Source: Caldilineales bacterium (GTDB lineage Bacteria; Chloroflexota; Anaerolineae; J102). Taken from it: a stretch of DNA of 32,565 nt. Location of the stretch: contig JAIBAP010000065.1 of NCBI GenBank assembly GCA_019695115.1, forward strand, positions 1-32,565. Reading direction: 5' to 3'. The number at the start of each line of letters is the position of its first letter. Positions within the stretch are counted from its first letter, which is position 1. Under the pieces are notes generated by a model that was not told the origin of the DNA, did no database searches, and was given only the letters and a program-made list of their open reading frames with translations. Positions 25,140 to 32,565 of the stretch are shown one piece after another. A program made the position numbers and the translations under genes.

Positions 25140-25874
25140 GTGACCGTTTTTCTCAACTTCCTGGCCAGCAACGCCCAGTACATCTATGGGTTGTGTGGCG
25201 TGGTGGCCCTCTACTTCTTGCGGGCGGCGCTGCGGGCGCGACGCGAGCGGCGATCGTCCATCTTCCCGCTTGAGCGCGAGGTGGCGCTGGCGCGCACCAC
25301 CCGCACCTTTGGCGCCGCCCTGCTGCTGGCCGCCGTGATGGCCGCCACCTGGCTGGCCGTCAACCGGCTGTTGCCCCGGCTGGAAGCCCTGCCCGCCCCC
25401 AGCACCCCTGCCCCGGCCTCGGTCATCATCCTCATCGACACCCCCACCCCCACCACCGCCCCACCTACCGAGACGCCGACCCCCGCCCCCACCCCCTCGC
25501 GCGCACCCACCCGCCGCCCCACCCCCACCCCGCCCAGCCTCGAAACCCCACCCCCGCCCCGCGTCGCTCCGCCCGCCTGCCCCAACCCCGCCGCCGCCAT
25601 CACCGCCCCCGGCGTCGGCCAGGTGGTGCAGACCGATACAGCCGTCACCGGCGCCGCCAATATCGACGGCTTCCAATTCTACAAACTGGAATGGAGCGCC
25701 GGGGGCGAACAATGGCAGTGGTTTGCCGGCAGCGAATTCCCCGTGGCTGGCGGCGTCTTGGGCGTCTTTCCGGGCGGTGGGCTGCCTGCAGGCGCCTACA
25801 CCATCCGTCTGGTCGTCGTCGATCAAACCGGCAACTACCCTTCGCCGTGCATCGTTCAAGTCACCGTCCCCTGA
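25140..25874 (+). CDS. two-TM protein with Thr/Pro linker and extracellular Ig-like domain
   Basis: It starts at GTG 25140 with a weak AGGA upstream and has 244 residues. TM1 lies at about 8-30 (YIYGLCGVVALYFLRAAL) and TM2 at about 58-77 (GAALLLAAVMAATWLAV). They are separated by a basic cytoplasmic loop (RARRERR). A Thr/Pro-rich linker (about 95-145) is followed by a beta-rich domain (about 150-244, FQFYKLEWSAGGEQWQW). The last part resembles Ig-like or fibronectin-like modules with AGAYTIRLVVVDQTGN. The function is unknown. It is the first gene of a four-gene unit and its stop is 3 nt from the next start. Confidence 0.75.
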   Translation: MTVFLNFLASNAQYIYGLCGVVALYFLRAALRARRERRSSIFPLEREVALARTTRTFGAALLLAAVMAATWLAVNRLLPRLEALPAPSTPAPASVIILIDTPTPTTAPPTETPTPAPTPSRAPTRRPTPTPPSLETPPPPRVAPPACPNPAAAITAPGVGQVVQTDTAVTGAANIDGFQFYKLEWSAGGEQWQWFAGSEFPVAGGVLGVFPGGGLPAGAYTIRLVVVDQTGNYPSPCIVQVTVP

Positions 25875-25877
25875 GTC

Positions 25878-28808
25878 ATGGTCGCCGGATTGCTTCGTCT
25901 CCTCCTCGTGTTGACGCTGCTTCCCATAGCGCCGCGCCCGACCACCACACAAAGAGACGCCCTGCCGCCGACCTGGCAAGCCGCCGGCGGACCGGTGGCA
26001 GCCGTCGCGCACCTGGCCGTCGATCCTGACGCCCCCGACTTCCTCATCCTCATCGTCGGCCAGGGGACCGGTCGCAATCAGGACAGAACCCAGACGCCCG
26101 ACGGCTATTTGCGCCGGGCATGGGCGCCCTACATCAGCAATGATGGCGGCGACAACTGGCAAGCGGCCAGCGGCGACCTGGCCGAGATCGAACCGACCTT
26201 CCTCACCATCACGCGGGCATCGCCCGCCAACACCATCTGGGTGGGAACCGCGGCGCAGGGCCTCTGGCGCAGTGACAACAGCGGCCGCACCTGGCGGCCG
26301 GCGCTGGTGTGGGGGATGGGGGACGAGTGGGGCGTAGCGATGGCCCAGGATGCGCGCGGCCGTCTTCACCTGCTGACCCTGGACAACAGCCGCTACCCTG
26401 ACTCCCATCTCTACACCAGCACCGACGGCGGCTACAACTGGGATCGCCGGTCGGTGCAAGCCTTCAGCGGGCGGCCGGAAACCTACATCACCGATCTCAT
26501 CGCCGACCCCTTCGAGGCCAATCGCCTCTACGCCCCCACCCTGGGCGGACTGCTGACCAGCAACGACGCCGGCTTCACCTGGCGACCGGCCATCCTGCCA
26601 TTGCCCGAAAACACCACCTTGAGAGGCGACATCGTCCTGGCCGCCGATCCCACCCAGCGCGGGCGGCTCTATCTGGCTGCAAGCACCAGCGCCGAGGCTG
26701 GCCCCATCGTCGTCTACCGCTCGCTCGATAGCGGCGCTTCCTGGCAAGTGCTGCCGGCCGCCTTCACCCCGGCTCTGGTTCTCACCCCGGCCGGCGGCGC
26801 CCGTCCCTACCATCTGCGGCTCGACCCACTCAACCGTGGCCAGTTGCTCCTGACCACCAACCAGGGTCTGTGGCTTTCAGCCGACGGCGGCCAAGCCTGG
26901 AAGCAGGTAAGCGAGGCCCTGAACGGCGTCAGCATCGCCGATCTGATCCCGATCCCCAACACGCGCGGGCGCTGGATCGCCATCGGCGCCGGCGGCATCT
27001 GGCGGACGGCCAATGGCGGCAGCCGCTGGCAGGGCATCACCGCCGGCCTGCCGCCTGCCAGCGGCTTGCGTAGCCTGGCGGCGGTGGACGGCGGTCTGCT
27101 GGCCCTGAACGGCGGCGCCATGCCCATCCCCAGCGGGATGCAGCCCCTGTGGCACAGCCGTGACCTGGGCCAGACCTGGCAGCCGGCCATGACCGGATTG
27201 GGGGGCGTCAATCTCTACCGCCTGCAGGCCGACCCAACCACGGCCACGACCGTGTATGGGCTGGCCTCGACCGGCGTGGCGCGCAGCACCGACGCCGGCC
27301 GCACCTGGCAGCATTTCACCACCTCGGTCAGCCCCAGCCAGATGGCCTTCGGGCGCAAAGCGATCGTCATCGCCAGCGTGGCCGGGGTGTGGCGCTCGAC
27401 TGACCGCGGCGAAACCTGGGGGGCGACGCCGCTGACCAGACCGGTTCAGGCAGTGGCCAGCAGCCGCGCCGGCGATGTCCTCGCCGTGATCGTGAACGAG
27501 GGTGGCAAGGAACTCTGGCGGACGGACGATGATGGCGAAACCTGGGCGCCCGTCGGCCCCATTCCCGCCGGCGACGCCACCCAACTGCTCGTCCACCCCC
27601 AGAACCCCGACCTCCTGGCCCTGGCGCTGCGATGGGGGGGACTGTGGCGCTCGTCGGACGGTGGATTGAGCTGGGAGCGCAGCGACGCCGGCATCCCATC
27701 TGGCACGCAATGGCAAGGCCCCGCCCCCCTGCAGCCGGCTGGCCCCAACTTGCTGGCGGTCTTCATCGACCCGCGGCGCCCCGCCGAATGGTGGGCGGGG
27801 CGCGATGGCGGCGGTGTCTATCACAGCACCGACAGCGGGCGCACCTGGAACGACGCCACCGGCGACCTGGGCGACACCCTGGTGCTCAGCTTTGCCGCAG
27901 TTGGCGAGACACTGGTGGCCGGGACGGCCAACCTGGGTCTCATCCGTCTTTCATCGGCGCCCGGCCCCCAGGATCTGCCCGAAGCCATCGACGCTCGCAT
28001 CGACATCCTCTGGCCGCACGACTTCGCCCCCGTGGGCGCTGCCCAACTGGCCAACCTCAGCCTGCGGCTCTTCGCCGGTCGTTCGCAAGAAGTCCCGCCC
28101 TGCGCCTGGATGCCCGGCGTCGAGCTTTGGATGGCGCACGACGCCGAACCGCTGCGCCGGCAGGCCATCGCCAGCCAACGGACGGTGGAGGGCCATCCCT
28201 TCCCGGTGTGGGAGGTCAACGACATCGACGTGAGCTGGGCCAACGACCCCAACCACAAACTCGTCTTCCTGGCCCGCACCGCCCCAGGCCTGGCCGAATC
28301 CTTTGGCAACGTCTGGGTTCACGCCGCCGATGCCCGCACCTTGCTCCCCCAGCCGCCCGAACCCGAGGGCCTGACCAGCGCCCCTCCCGCCGCCATCGAC
28401 GCCATCATCCGCGTGGTCTGGCCCCACGACGAAGCCGGCCGCAGCGTCCCGGTCGAGCAGGCCAACCTGGCCAATATCAGCGCCGTGCTCTTTGCCCGCG
28501 ATACGCGCCTGGCCCTGGCGCCGACCCATCTGCCGGGCCGGGTGTGGCTGATGGCCGGGCTGGACAACCAGGTGGGGCGGCGGCTGGCGGCCGGCGAAGC
28601 GCACACGGTCAAGGCCAATGGCTTCGAGTACACGACCTTCGAGTTCAACAATGTCGATGTCAGCCTGGCGCGCGACCCCGATCATCACTGGGCGTTTTGG
28701 CTAGAGGCGCCCGGCGCCGATGCAGCCAGCAATGTCTGGGTGCACGGGCTGGATGGCCGCACGCGCGCACCGGCATTGCTCGAACCCATCGCCGGCTGCC
28801 GGCCCTGA
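25878..28808 (+). CDS. exported Asp-box beta-propeller protein with duplicated C-terminal domain
   Basis: A signal peptide (MVAGLLRLLLVLTLLPIAP) begins this 976-residue protein. I count 13 Asp boxes (SxDxGxTW-like), for example SNDGGDNWQ, SDNSGRTWR, STDAGRTWQ and STDSGRTWN. This predicts one or two BNR/VPS10-like propellers in the exported region up to about residue 690. Asp boxes are structural and do not by themselves mean sialidase; no catalytic set is seen. The last 270 residues hold two related units (about 702-824 and 840-967). Each opens with AIDA and a WPHD motif and closes with NVWVHxxDxRT. The start is 3 nt after the upstream stop. It probably acts at the cell surface. Confidence 0.85.
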   Translation: MVAGLLRLLLVLTLLPIAPRPTTTQRDALPPTWQAAGGPVAAVAHLAVDPDAPDFLILIVGQGTGRNQDRTQTPDGYLRRAWAPYISNDGGDNWQAASGDLAEIEPTFLTITRASPANTIWVGTAAQGLWRSDNSGRTWRPALVWGMGDEWGVAMAQDARGRLHLLTLDNSRYPDSHLYTSTDGGYNWDRRSVQAFSGRPETYITDLIADPFEANRLYAPTLGGLLTSNDAGFTWRPAILPLPENTTLRGDIVLAADPTQRGRLYLAASTSAEAGPIVVYRSLDSGASWQVLPAAFTPALVLTPAGGARPYHLRLDPLNRGQLLLTTNQGLWLSADGGQAWKQVSEALNGVSIADLIPIPNTRGRWIAIGAGGIWRTANGGSRWQGITAGLPPASGLRSLAAVDGGLLALNGGAMPIPSGMQPLWHSRDLGQTWQPAMTGLGGVNLYRLQADPTTATTVYGLASTGVARSTDAGRTWQHFTTSVSPSQMAFGRKAIVIASVAGVWRSTDRGETWGATPLTRPVQAVASSRAGDVLAVIVNEGGKELWRTDDDGETWAPVGPIPAGDATQLLVHPQNPDLLALALRWGGLWRSSDGGLSWERSDAGIPSGTQWQGPAPLQPAGPNLLAVFIDPRRPAEWWAGRDGGGVYHSTDSGRTWNDATGDLGDTLVLSFAAVGETLVAGTANLGLIRLSSAPGPQDLPEAIDARIDILWPHDFAPVGAAQLANLSLRLFAGRSQEVPPCAWMPGVELWMAHDAEPLRRQAIASQRTVEGHPFPVWEVNDIDVSWANDPNHKLVFLARTAPGLAESFGNVWVHAADARTLLPQPPEPEGLTSAPPAAIDAIIRVVWPHDEAGRSVPVEQANLANISAVLFARDTRLALAPTHLPGRVWLMAGLDNQVGRRLAAGEAHTVKANGFEYTTFEFNNVDVSLARDPDHHWAFWLEAPGADAASNVWVHGLDGRTRAPALLEPIAGCRP

Positions 28809-28826
28809 TCTTCATTCGGCCTCGAC

Positions 28827-29543
28827 GTGTCATTCGGTAGCATCTTTCTCGCCTTTTTGCTCGGCCTGGCCGGGGTTCTTGCGGCCGTGTGGTGGCTGCG
28901 CCGCAGCCGGGCCGGGTTGGACTGGGTGATGGTGGCTGCGCCGCTTGCCTTTGGCTTCAGCTATCTCTCCGGCGTCCTCTTTCTCGTCCCCGACTATCAG
29001 AGCGGCTGCACGGGCCTGTGCTCCGGCTGGCGCGGTCACCCGATCCCCACCTATCTGGGCGACAGCCTGGGGCAAATGGTCTTTCACCCAACCGGCTTCT
29101 TGCTCAATGCTGCGGTATACTATGCCGCCTTCCTTGCCGTCAGCGCCGCCGTGGCCTGGCTGGCAGCCAATCGACACTGGCGCGAGCGAAGCCGGCGCTG
29201 GCGACTCGGCTTCGCCCTCCTTTTCCTCCTGCCGCTGGCGTTCAGCCCCAACCTCTTGCCACCGCCCTCCCCCAGACTTCCCCTCGCCGATCAGCGCCTG
29301 GCCATCAACGCCGAGCGCTCATGGCGCTGGCAGTTACGCGCCCAGGGCCTCTCGGAGCGTCGCCTGGCCGTGGAGGATGTGCGCACGCATCCCGACGGCC
29401 AGCGCCATCGCCTCTGTTTTCGCGTCTACACCTGGTTCTACCTCCCCTACCGTCACATCTACATCGACCTGGAGCCGGCCGGCGTCCGCGCCACCGGCGG
29501 CGGCGTCATCCCCCTCAAGGCCTCCTGCTGGGTGCAGCCCTGA
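28827..29543 (+). CDS. hypothetical polytopic membrane protein
   Basis: A GTG start at 28827 gives 238 residues. The N-terminal part has four likely TM segments (about 4-21, 33-52, 90-112 and 125-142). Between the second and third are Cys residues (QSGCTGLCSGW) in a probably extracellular loop. The C-terminal 90 residues are soluble, beta-rich and basic, ending FYLPYRHIYIDLEPAG. I do not recognise a family. It lies 18 nt after the propeller gene and 32 nt before the metallopeptidase, so it is likely part of the same operon. Confidence 0.75.
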   Translation: MSFGSIFLAFLLGLAGVLAAVWWLRRSRAGLDWVMVAAPLAFGFSYLSGVLFLVPDYQSGCTGLCSGWRGHPIPTYLGDSLGQMVFHPTGFLLNAAVYYAAFLAVSAAVAWLAANRHWRERSRRWRLGFALLFLLPLAFSPNLLPPPSPRLPLADQRLAINAERSWRWQLRAQGLSERRLAVEDVRTHPDGQRHRLCFRVYTWFYLPYRHIYIDLEPAGVRATGGGVIPLKASCWVQP

Positions 29544-29575
29544 TCACCACCCTCTCCCAACCCTGAGCGTTCGCT

Positions 29576-31639
29576 ATGTCCCGAAATGCCCTGATCGGCC
29601 TCATCATCGTCCTCTTCCTCCTGCTCTGCTGCTGTTTCACGCTGGTTGCCGGCTCGGCCGTGTACTTCTTTGCCAGCCAGATGGCCAACCAGCCGGAGCC
29701 AACCCCCACGGCTGCCCGCACCCGGCTCCCTTCCCCCACCCCGGTTCCCACCGCCACCCGCGAGCAGCCCACGCCCGGCCCCACGCCCGGCCCCACGCCC
29801 ACCCCACGCCCCCCGGCCCCCACCCCACCCCCCGGCCAGGATACCGAAACCCTGCTGCAATCGGTAGTGGCGCCGGAAGCCGACGTCTACGACCTGGCCG
29901 CCCGCCTCAAACCCGAGCTGGGCGACGTCCCACGCGTGGTCAACGCCGAAACGCCCAATTACAAGGTCGGCGACACCCTGACCTTCTGGGCCAGCAACAC
30001 CGCCACCAACGAGAACTTCAAAGTCGAGGCCGAACTGGTCGTCAAGTCGGAACACCTCTACATGTGGGTCGAGAAAGGCGAGAGAGTCGACCGCCGCGCC
30101 CTCCAGCGCTCGGCCAAACTCTTCGACGAACGCATCTACCCGACCAACCGCGAGTTCTTCGGCAGCGAATGGACGCCCGGCGTGGATAACGACCCCCGGC
30201 TCCACATCCTCCATGCCGTCGACCTGGGCGAGGGTGTGGCCGGCTACTACTCGTCGGCCGATGAAATCTCCAGCAAGATCAATCCCTACTCGAACGAGAA
30301 GGAGATGTTCTACATCAATCTGAGCAACAACCAGCCTGGCACCTCCTTCTACGACACCACCCTGGCGCACGAGTTCCAGCACATGATCCACTGGTTCCGC
30401 GACACCAACGAAAGCGGTTGGATCAATGAAGGCTTGTCGGAACTGGCGGCGCAGCTCAACGGCCTGGGGCGCGAGGGCGAGGTGATGCGGCCGGATCAGG
30501 TTTTTGCCACCGACCCCGACCTGCAACTGAACACCTGGCCCGAGAATGACATCTCGTTCCCGCATTATGGCAATTCCTACCTGTTCATGAACTACTTCCT
30601 CAGCCGTTTCGGCGAGGAAGCCACCAAGGCACTGGTGGCCGATCCCGCCAACGGGCTGGAATCGTTCGATGCCACCCTGACCGATCTGAACGCGGGCGTC
30701 ACTGCCGATGAGCTTTTCGCCGACTGGGTGGTGGCCAACTGGCTGGATGACCTTGAAGCTGGCGACGGCAAGTGGAACTATCCCGATTTCGACCCCGACC
30801 CCATGGCCGTCAGCGATAAAGCCAGGCGCCTGCCGGCCGAGGGCGGCGGCGAGGTCAGCCAATATGGAACCGACTACATCCAACTGCCCGGCAGCGAGAC
30901 GATGACGATCGCTTTCGCCGGCAACGCCCAAACCCAGCTGGCTGCCACCGACGCCTACAGCGGCTACTGGGCCTGGTGGGGCAACCGCGTCGACGGCTCG
31001 GACACCCGGCTGACACTGCCCATCGACCTGACCGGGCTGGACAAAGCCACCCTTCGCTACCAGGTCTGGTTCGACCTCGAAGAAGGATGGGACTATGCTT
31101 ATGTCGAAGTCAGCGACGATGGCGGCAAAATCTGGAAGATGATGGAAACCACACGCACGACGACCGACAACCCCCAGGGCAATGCCTACGGCCCTGGCTA
31201 CACCGGCAAAAGCGACAACGCGGACGCGGATTGGGTGCAGGAAGAAGTCGATCTGTCGGCATTTGCCGGGAAGCCGATCCAGATCCGTTTCGAGTATGTC
31301 ACTGACAAGGGCGTGACCATGCCCGGCATATTCATCGACGATGTCGAAATCCCCGAGGCCGGCTATTTCAACGATTTCGAAAACGGCCCCGGTGATTGGA
31401 ACTCGGAAGGCTGGCTGCTGACCAACAATATCCTCAATCAACGCTGGCTGGTGCAGGCCATCACCACCACCAGCGCCGGTGAGACGGCGGTGGTCAAGAT
31501 GGACGTCGGGCCAGATGGCAGGGGGCAGCTCAAGCTGGACGGGCTGGACCCGGATAAGGATGTCATCGTGGCTATCTCCGGCCTGACGCGCGGGACGGTG
31601 GAGGTGGGCAAGTACGAATACTCGGTGAGCGGCGACTGA
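29576..31639 (+). CDS. membrane-anchored metallopeptidase with MAM-like C-terminus (InhA-like)
   Basis: This 687-residue protein has an N-terminal TM anchor (LIGLIIVLFLLLCCCF) and a Pro/Thr linker to about residue 85. Residues 265-269 are the zinc motif HEFQH. The next glutamates follow in WINEGLSE (Glu285 and Glu289), giving the gluzincin-type HExxH plus NExxSE layout. The C-terminal third holds one or two beta-sandwich units with ATLRYQVWFDLEEGWDYAYVE, VDLSAFAGKPIQIRFEY and PGIFIDDVEI, which match the MAM-like region of immune-inhibitor-A peptidases. The protein probably cleaves extracellular protein. The substrate is not known. It is the last gene of the four-gene unit. Confidence 0.85.
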   Translation: MSRNALIGLIIVLFLLLCCCFTLVAGSAVYFFASQMANQPEPTPTAARTRLPSPTPVPTATREQPTPGPTPGPTPTPRPPAPTPPPGQDTETLLQSVVAPEADVYDLAARLKPELGDVPRVVNAETPNYKVGDTLTFWASNTATNENFKVEAELVVKSEHLYMWVEKGERVDRRALQRSAKLFDERIYPTNREFFGSEWTPGVDNDPRLHILHAVDLGEGVAGYYSSADEISSKINPYSNEKEMFYINLSNNQPGTSFYDTTLAHEFQHMIHWFRDTNESGWINEGLSELAAQLNGLGREGEVMRPDQVFATDPDLQLNTWPENDISFPHYGNSYLFMNYFLSRFGEEATKALVADPANGLESFDATLTDLNAGVTADELFADWVVANWLDDLEAGDGKWNYPDFDPDPMAVSDKARRLPAEGGGEVSQYGTDYIQLPGSETMTIAFAGNAQTQLAATDAYSGYWAWWGNRVDGSDTRLTLPIDLTGLDKATLRYQVWFDLEEGWDYAYVEVSDDGGKIWKMMETTRTTTDNPQGNAYGPGYTGKSDNADADWVQEEVDLSAFAGKPIQIRFEYVTDKGVTMPGIFIDDVEIPEAGYFNDFENGPGDWNSEGWLLTNNILNQRWLVQAITTTSAGETAVVKMDVGPDGRGQLKLDGLDPDKDVIVAISGLTRGTVEVGKYEYSVSGD

Positions 31640-31654
31640 CAGGCGTTCGCAAGC

Positions 31655-31707
31655 GTGAAACGTGAAACGTGAGCAAAGGTCGCAGTGTCTCACGCCTCAC
31701 GTTTCAC
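31655..31707. repeat. opposed heptamer arms after the metallopeptidase gene
   Basis: Arm A (31655-31675) is GTGAAAC twice and GTGAGCA. Arm B (31687-31707) is gtctcac, gcctcac and gtttcac, read on the minus strand as GTGAAAC, GTGAGGC and GTGAGAC. The outer unit pairs perfectly. The loop is 11 nt. It lies 15 nt after the stop and 28 nt before the CPBP gene and may act as a terminator. Confidence 0.8.
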
Positions 31708-31735
31708 GCTTCTTCTCTCATCGCCAGCCTAAGCT

Positions 31736-32416
31736 ATGAGCGCCGGGATGTATTTTTTCTCCTTCGGCCTTGCCCTGTTGCTCGGTTTCGTCTGCTTTGC
31801 CACCTATCGCACCGGCCAGGTGCTGGCAAGCTGGAAGCCCGACCAGAATCTGCTGTTGTTTCCGGGCGAGACCATCGCCCGGCTGGTGATGATCGGGGTG
31901 GCGGTGGGGTTGGGTGTGCTCAGTGGCCGCGGGCCGGCGGCGCTGGGATGGGTCTCAGGGCAGCCGCTGGCCGATGGCGCTATCGGCCTGGCGATCGGGG
32001 TGACGGTCGCGCTGGCTTTGCTGCCGCCCACCTTGTGGGTCAGGCGCCACCGTCCGGGCTGGCACAACGATGTGGTGCTGGAAAGCATCCGCCCGCGCAG
32101 CCGTCGCCAATGGCCGCTCGTTCTTCTCGCCCTTGTCCCCGTGGCCCTGCTCGAAGAGCTTCTGTTCCGCTCGCTGCTCCTGGGCGGCTTTGGGCCGTTC
32201 GTCGCTGTCTGGTGGTTTGCGCTGGCGGCGTCGATCCTCTTCGGCTTGCTGCATCGTCCGCAGGGCGATTGGGGCGTGGCGGCAGTGACTGCTGTAAGCC
32301 TGGTCTTCAGCGCCTTGTTCATTTGGCGTCCCAGCCTGCTGCTGCTAACGACGGCGCACTGGATGGCCAACGCGACCCAGTTGGCGCTGGCGACGTGGTT
32401 GGAGAGCAGGGGGTAG
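31736..32416 (+). CDS. CPBP-family intramembrane metalloprotease (CAAX-protease/Rce1-like)
   Basis: The protein has 226 residues and about six TM segments. The signature is complete: EELLFR (motif 1, EExxxR), FGLLH (motif 2, FxxxH) and HWMAN (motif 3, HxxxN). Members cleave CAAX-type, bacteriocin or anti-sigma substrates in the membrane, but the substrate here is unknown. It lies just after the heptamer dyad and ends in TAG, directly before another heptamer array. Confidence 0.85.
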   Translation: MSAGMYFFSFGLALLLGFVCFATYRTGQVLASWKPDQNLLLFPGETIARLVMIGVAVGLGVLSGRGPAALGWVSGQPLADGAIGLAIGVTVALALLPPTLWVRRHRPGWHNDVVLESIRPRSRRQWPLVLLALVPVALLEELLFRSLLLGGFGPFVAVWWFALAASILFGLLHRPQGDWGVAAVTAVSLVFSALFIWRPSLLLLTTAHWMANATQLALATWLESRG

Positions 32417-32432
32417 GGGGGGCAGGGGGCAA

Positions 32433-32565
32433 GTCGCAAGTCGCAAGTCGCAAGTGGCAAGTCGCAGGGGCAGGTAGCGGGTGGCAGGTGGCGGGTGGCA
32501 GGTGGCAGGTGGCAGGTGGCGGGGCGGGTGGCGGGTGGCGGGTGGCAGGTGGCAGGTGGCAGGTG
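32433..32565. repeat. heptamer array running off the right edge
   Basis: Units are GTCGCAA (three times), GTGGCAA, GTCGCAG, then, after a 6-nt degenerate unit (gggcag), GTAGCGG and many GTGGCAG or GTGGCGG copies. One 5-nt insertion breaks the phase near 32520. The array continues to the window end, about 18 units in all. No opposed arm is seen within the window. Confidence 0.85.

Noticed and set aside
25878-28808. Sialidase call
   Set aside because: Asp boxes are present, but no catalytic Arg triad or FRIP motif is seen.

Overview
This window is GC-rich and densely coded. The gene content suggests a member of the Chloroflexota, probably Anaerolineae or Caldilineae-like. That is an inference from protein style and no rRNA or marker tree is present. 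The clues are an XRE plus NB-ARC/TPR regulator, several secreted proteins with long Thr/Pro linkers, a secreted metalloprotease ending in LFLPVILK, a LysM-CAP protein, and many intergenic arrays of 7-bp repeats.

Layout. At the left edge there is a partial unknown minus-strand reading frame (1-390). A STAND-type regulator follows (460-2772) and is broken by one in-frame TAG just after Walker B. Facing it is a 1257-residue secreted protein with FG-GAP repeats, a metzincin motif and a BACON-like domain (3030-6803, minus). A 741-nt gap with G-tracts and hairpins leads to an SH3/PA14 lipoprotein with a 31-residue tandem repeat (7545-9803). Next come a HerA/FtsK-like ATPase (9946-12507) and a small protein (12687-13349) whose start codon lies inside a heptamer array. 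A minus-strand block follows: SsnA-like aminohydrolase, NAD-dependent epimerase, LysM-CAP protein, luciferase-like oxidoreductase, DNA polymerase I, a 75-residue orphan and a DEAD-box-like protein (13381-22912). The right part is on the plus strand. It holds a Xer recombinase, a purine nucleoside phosphorylase, and a tight four-gene cell-envelope operon (25140-31639) with a two-TM protein, a 13-Asp-box propeller protein, a membrane protein and an anchored metallopeptidase. A CPBP-family membrane protease ends the series.

Two things stand out. First, the DEAD-box-like protein keeps the P-loop and a DbpA-type RNA-binding tail, but it has lost the DEAD glutamate, the SAT motif and the HRIGRxGR motif, so it looks like a pseudo-helicase. 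Second, five intergenic loci carry arrays of 7-bp units. The units differ in sequence from place to place, but each begins with GT in one reading direction. At three loci the arrays are arranged as opposed arms. One array supplies a start codon, another supplies the last codons and stop of a gene, and two lie in dyads between genes.

How the genes work together: the right-hand operon and the two large secreted proteins to the left look like an extracellular or envelope module. The middle block is mostly housekeeping (polA, xer, PNP) mixed with single metabolic genes. No CRISPR array, tRNA, rRNA or complete insertion sequence was found.
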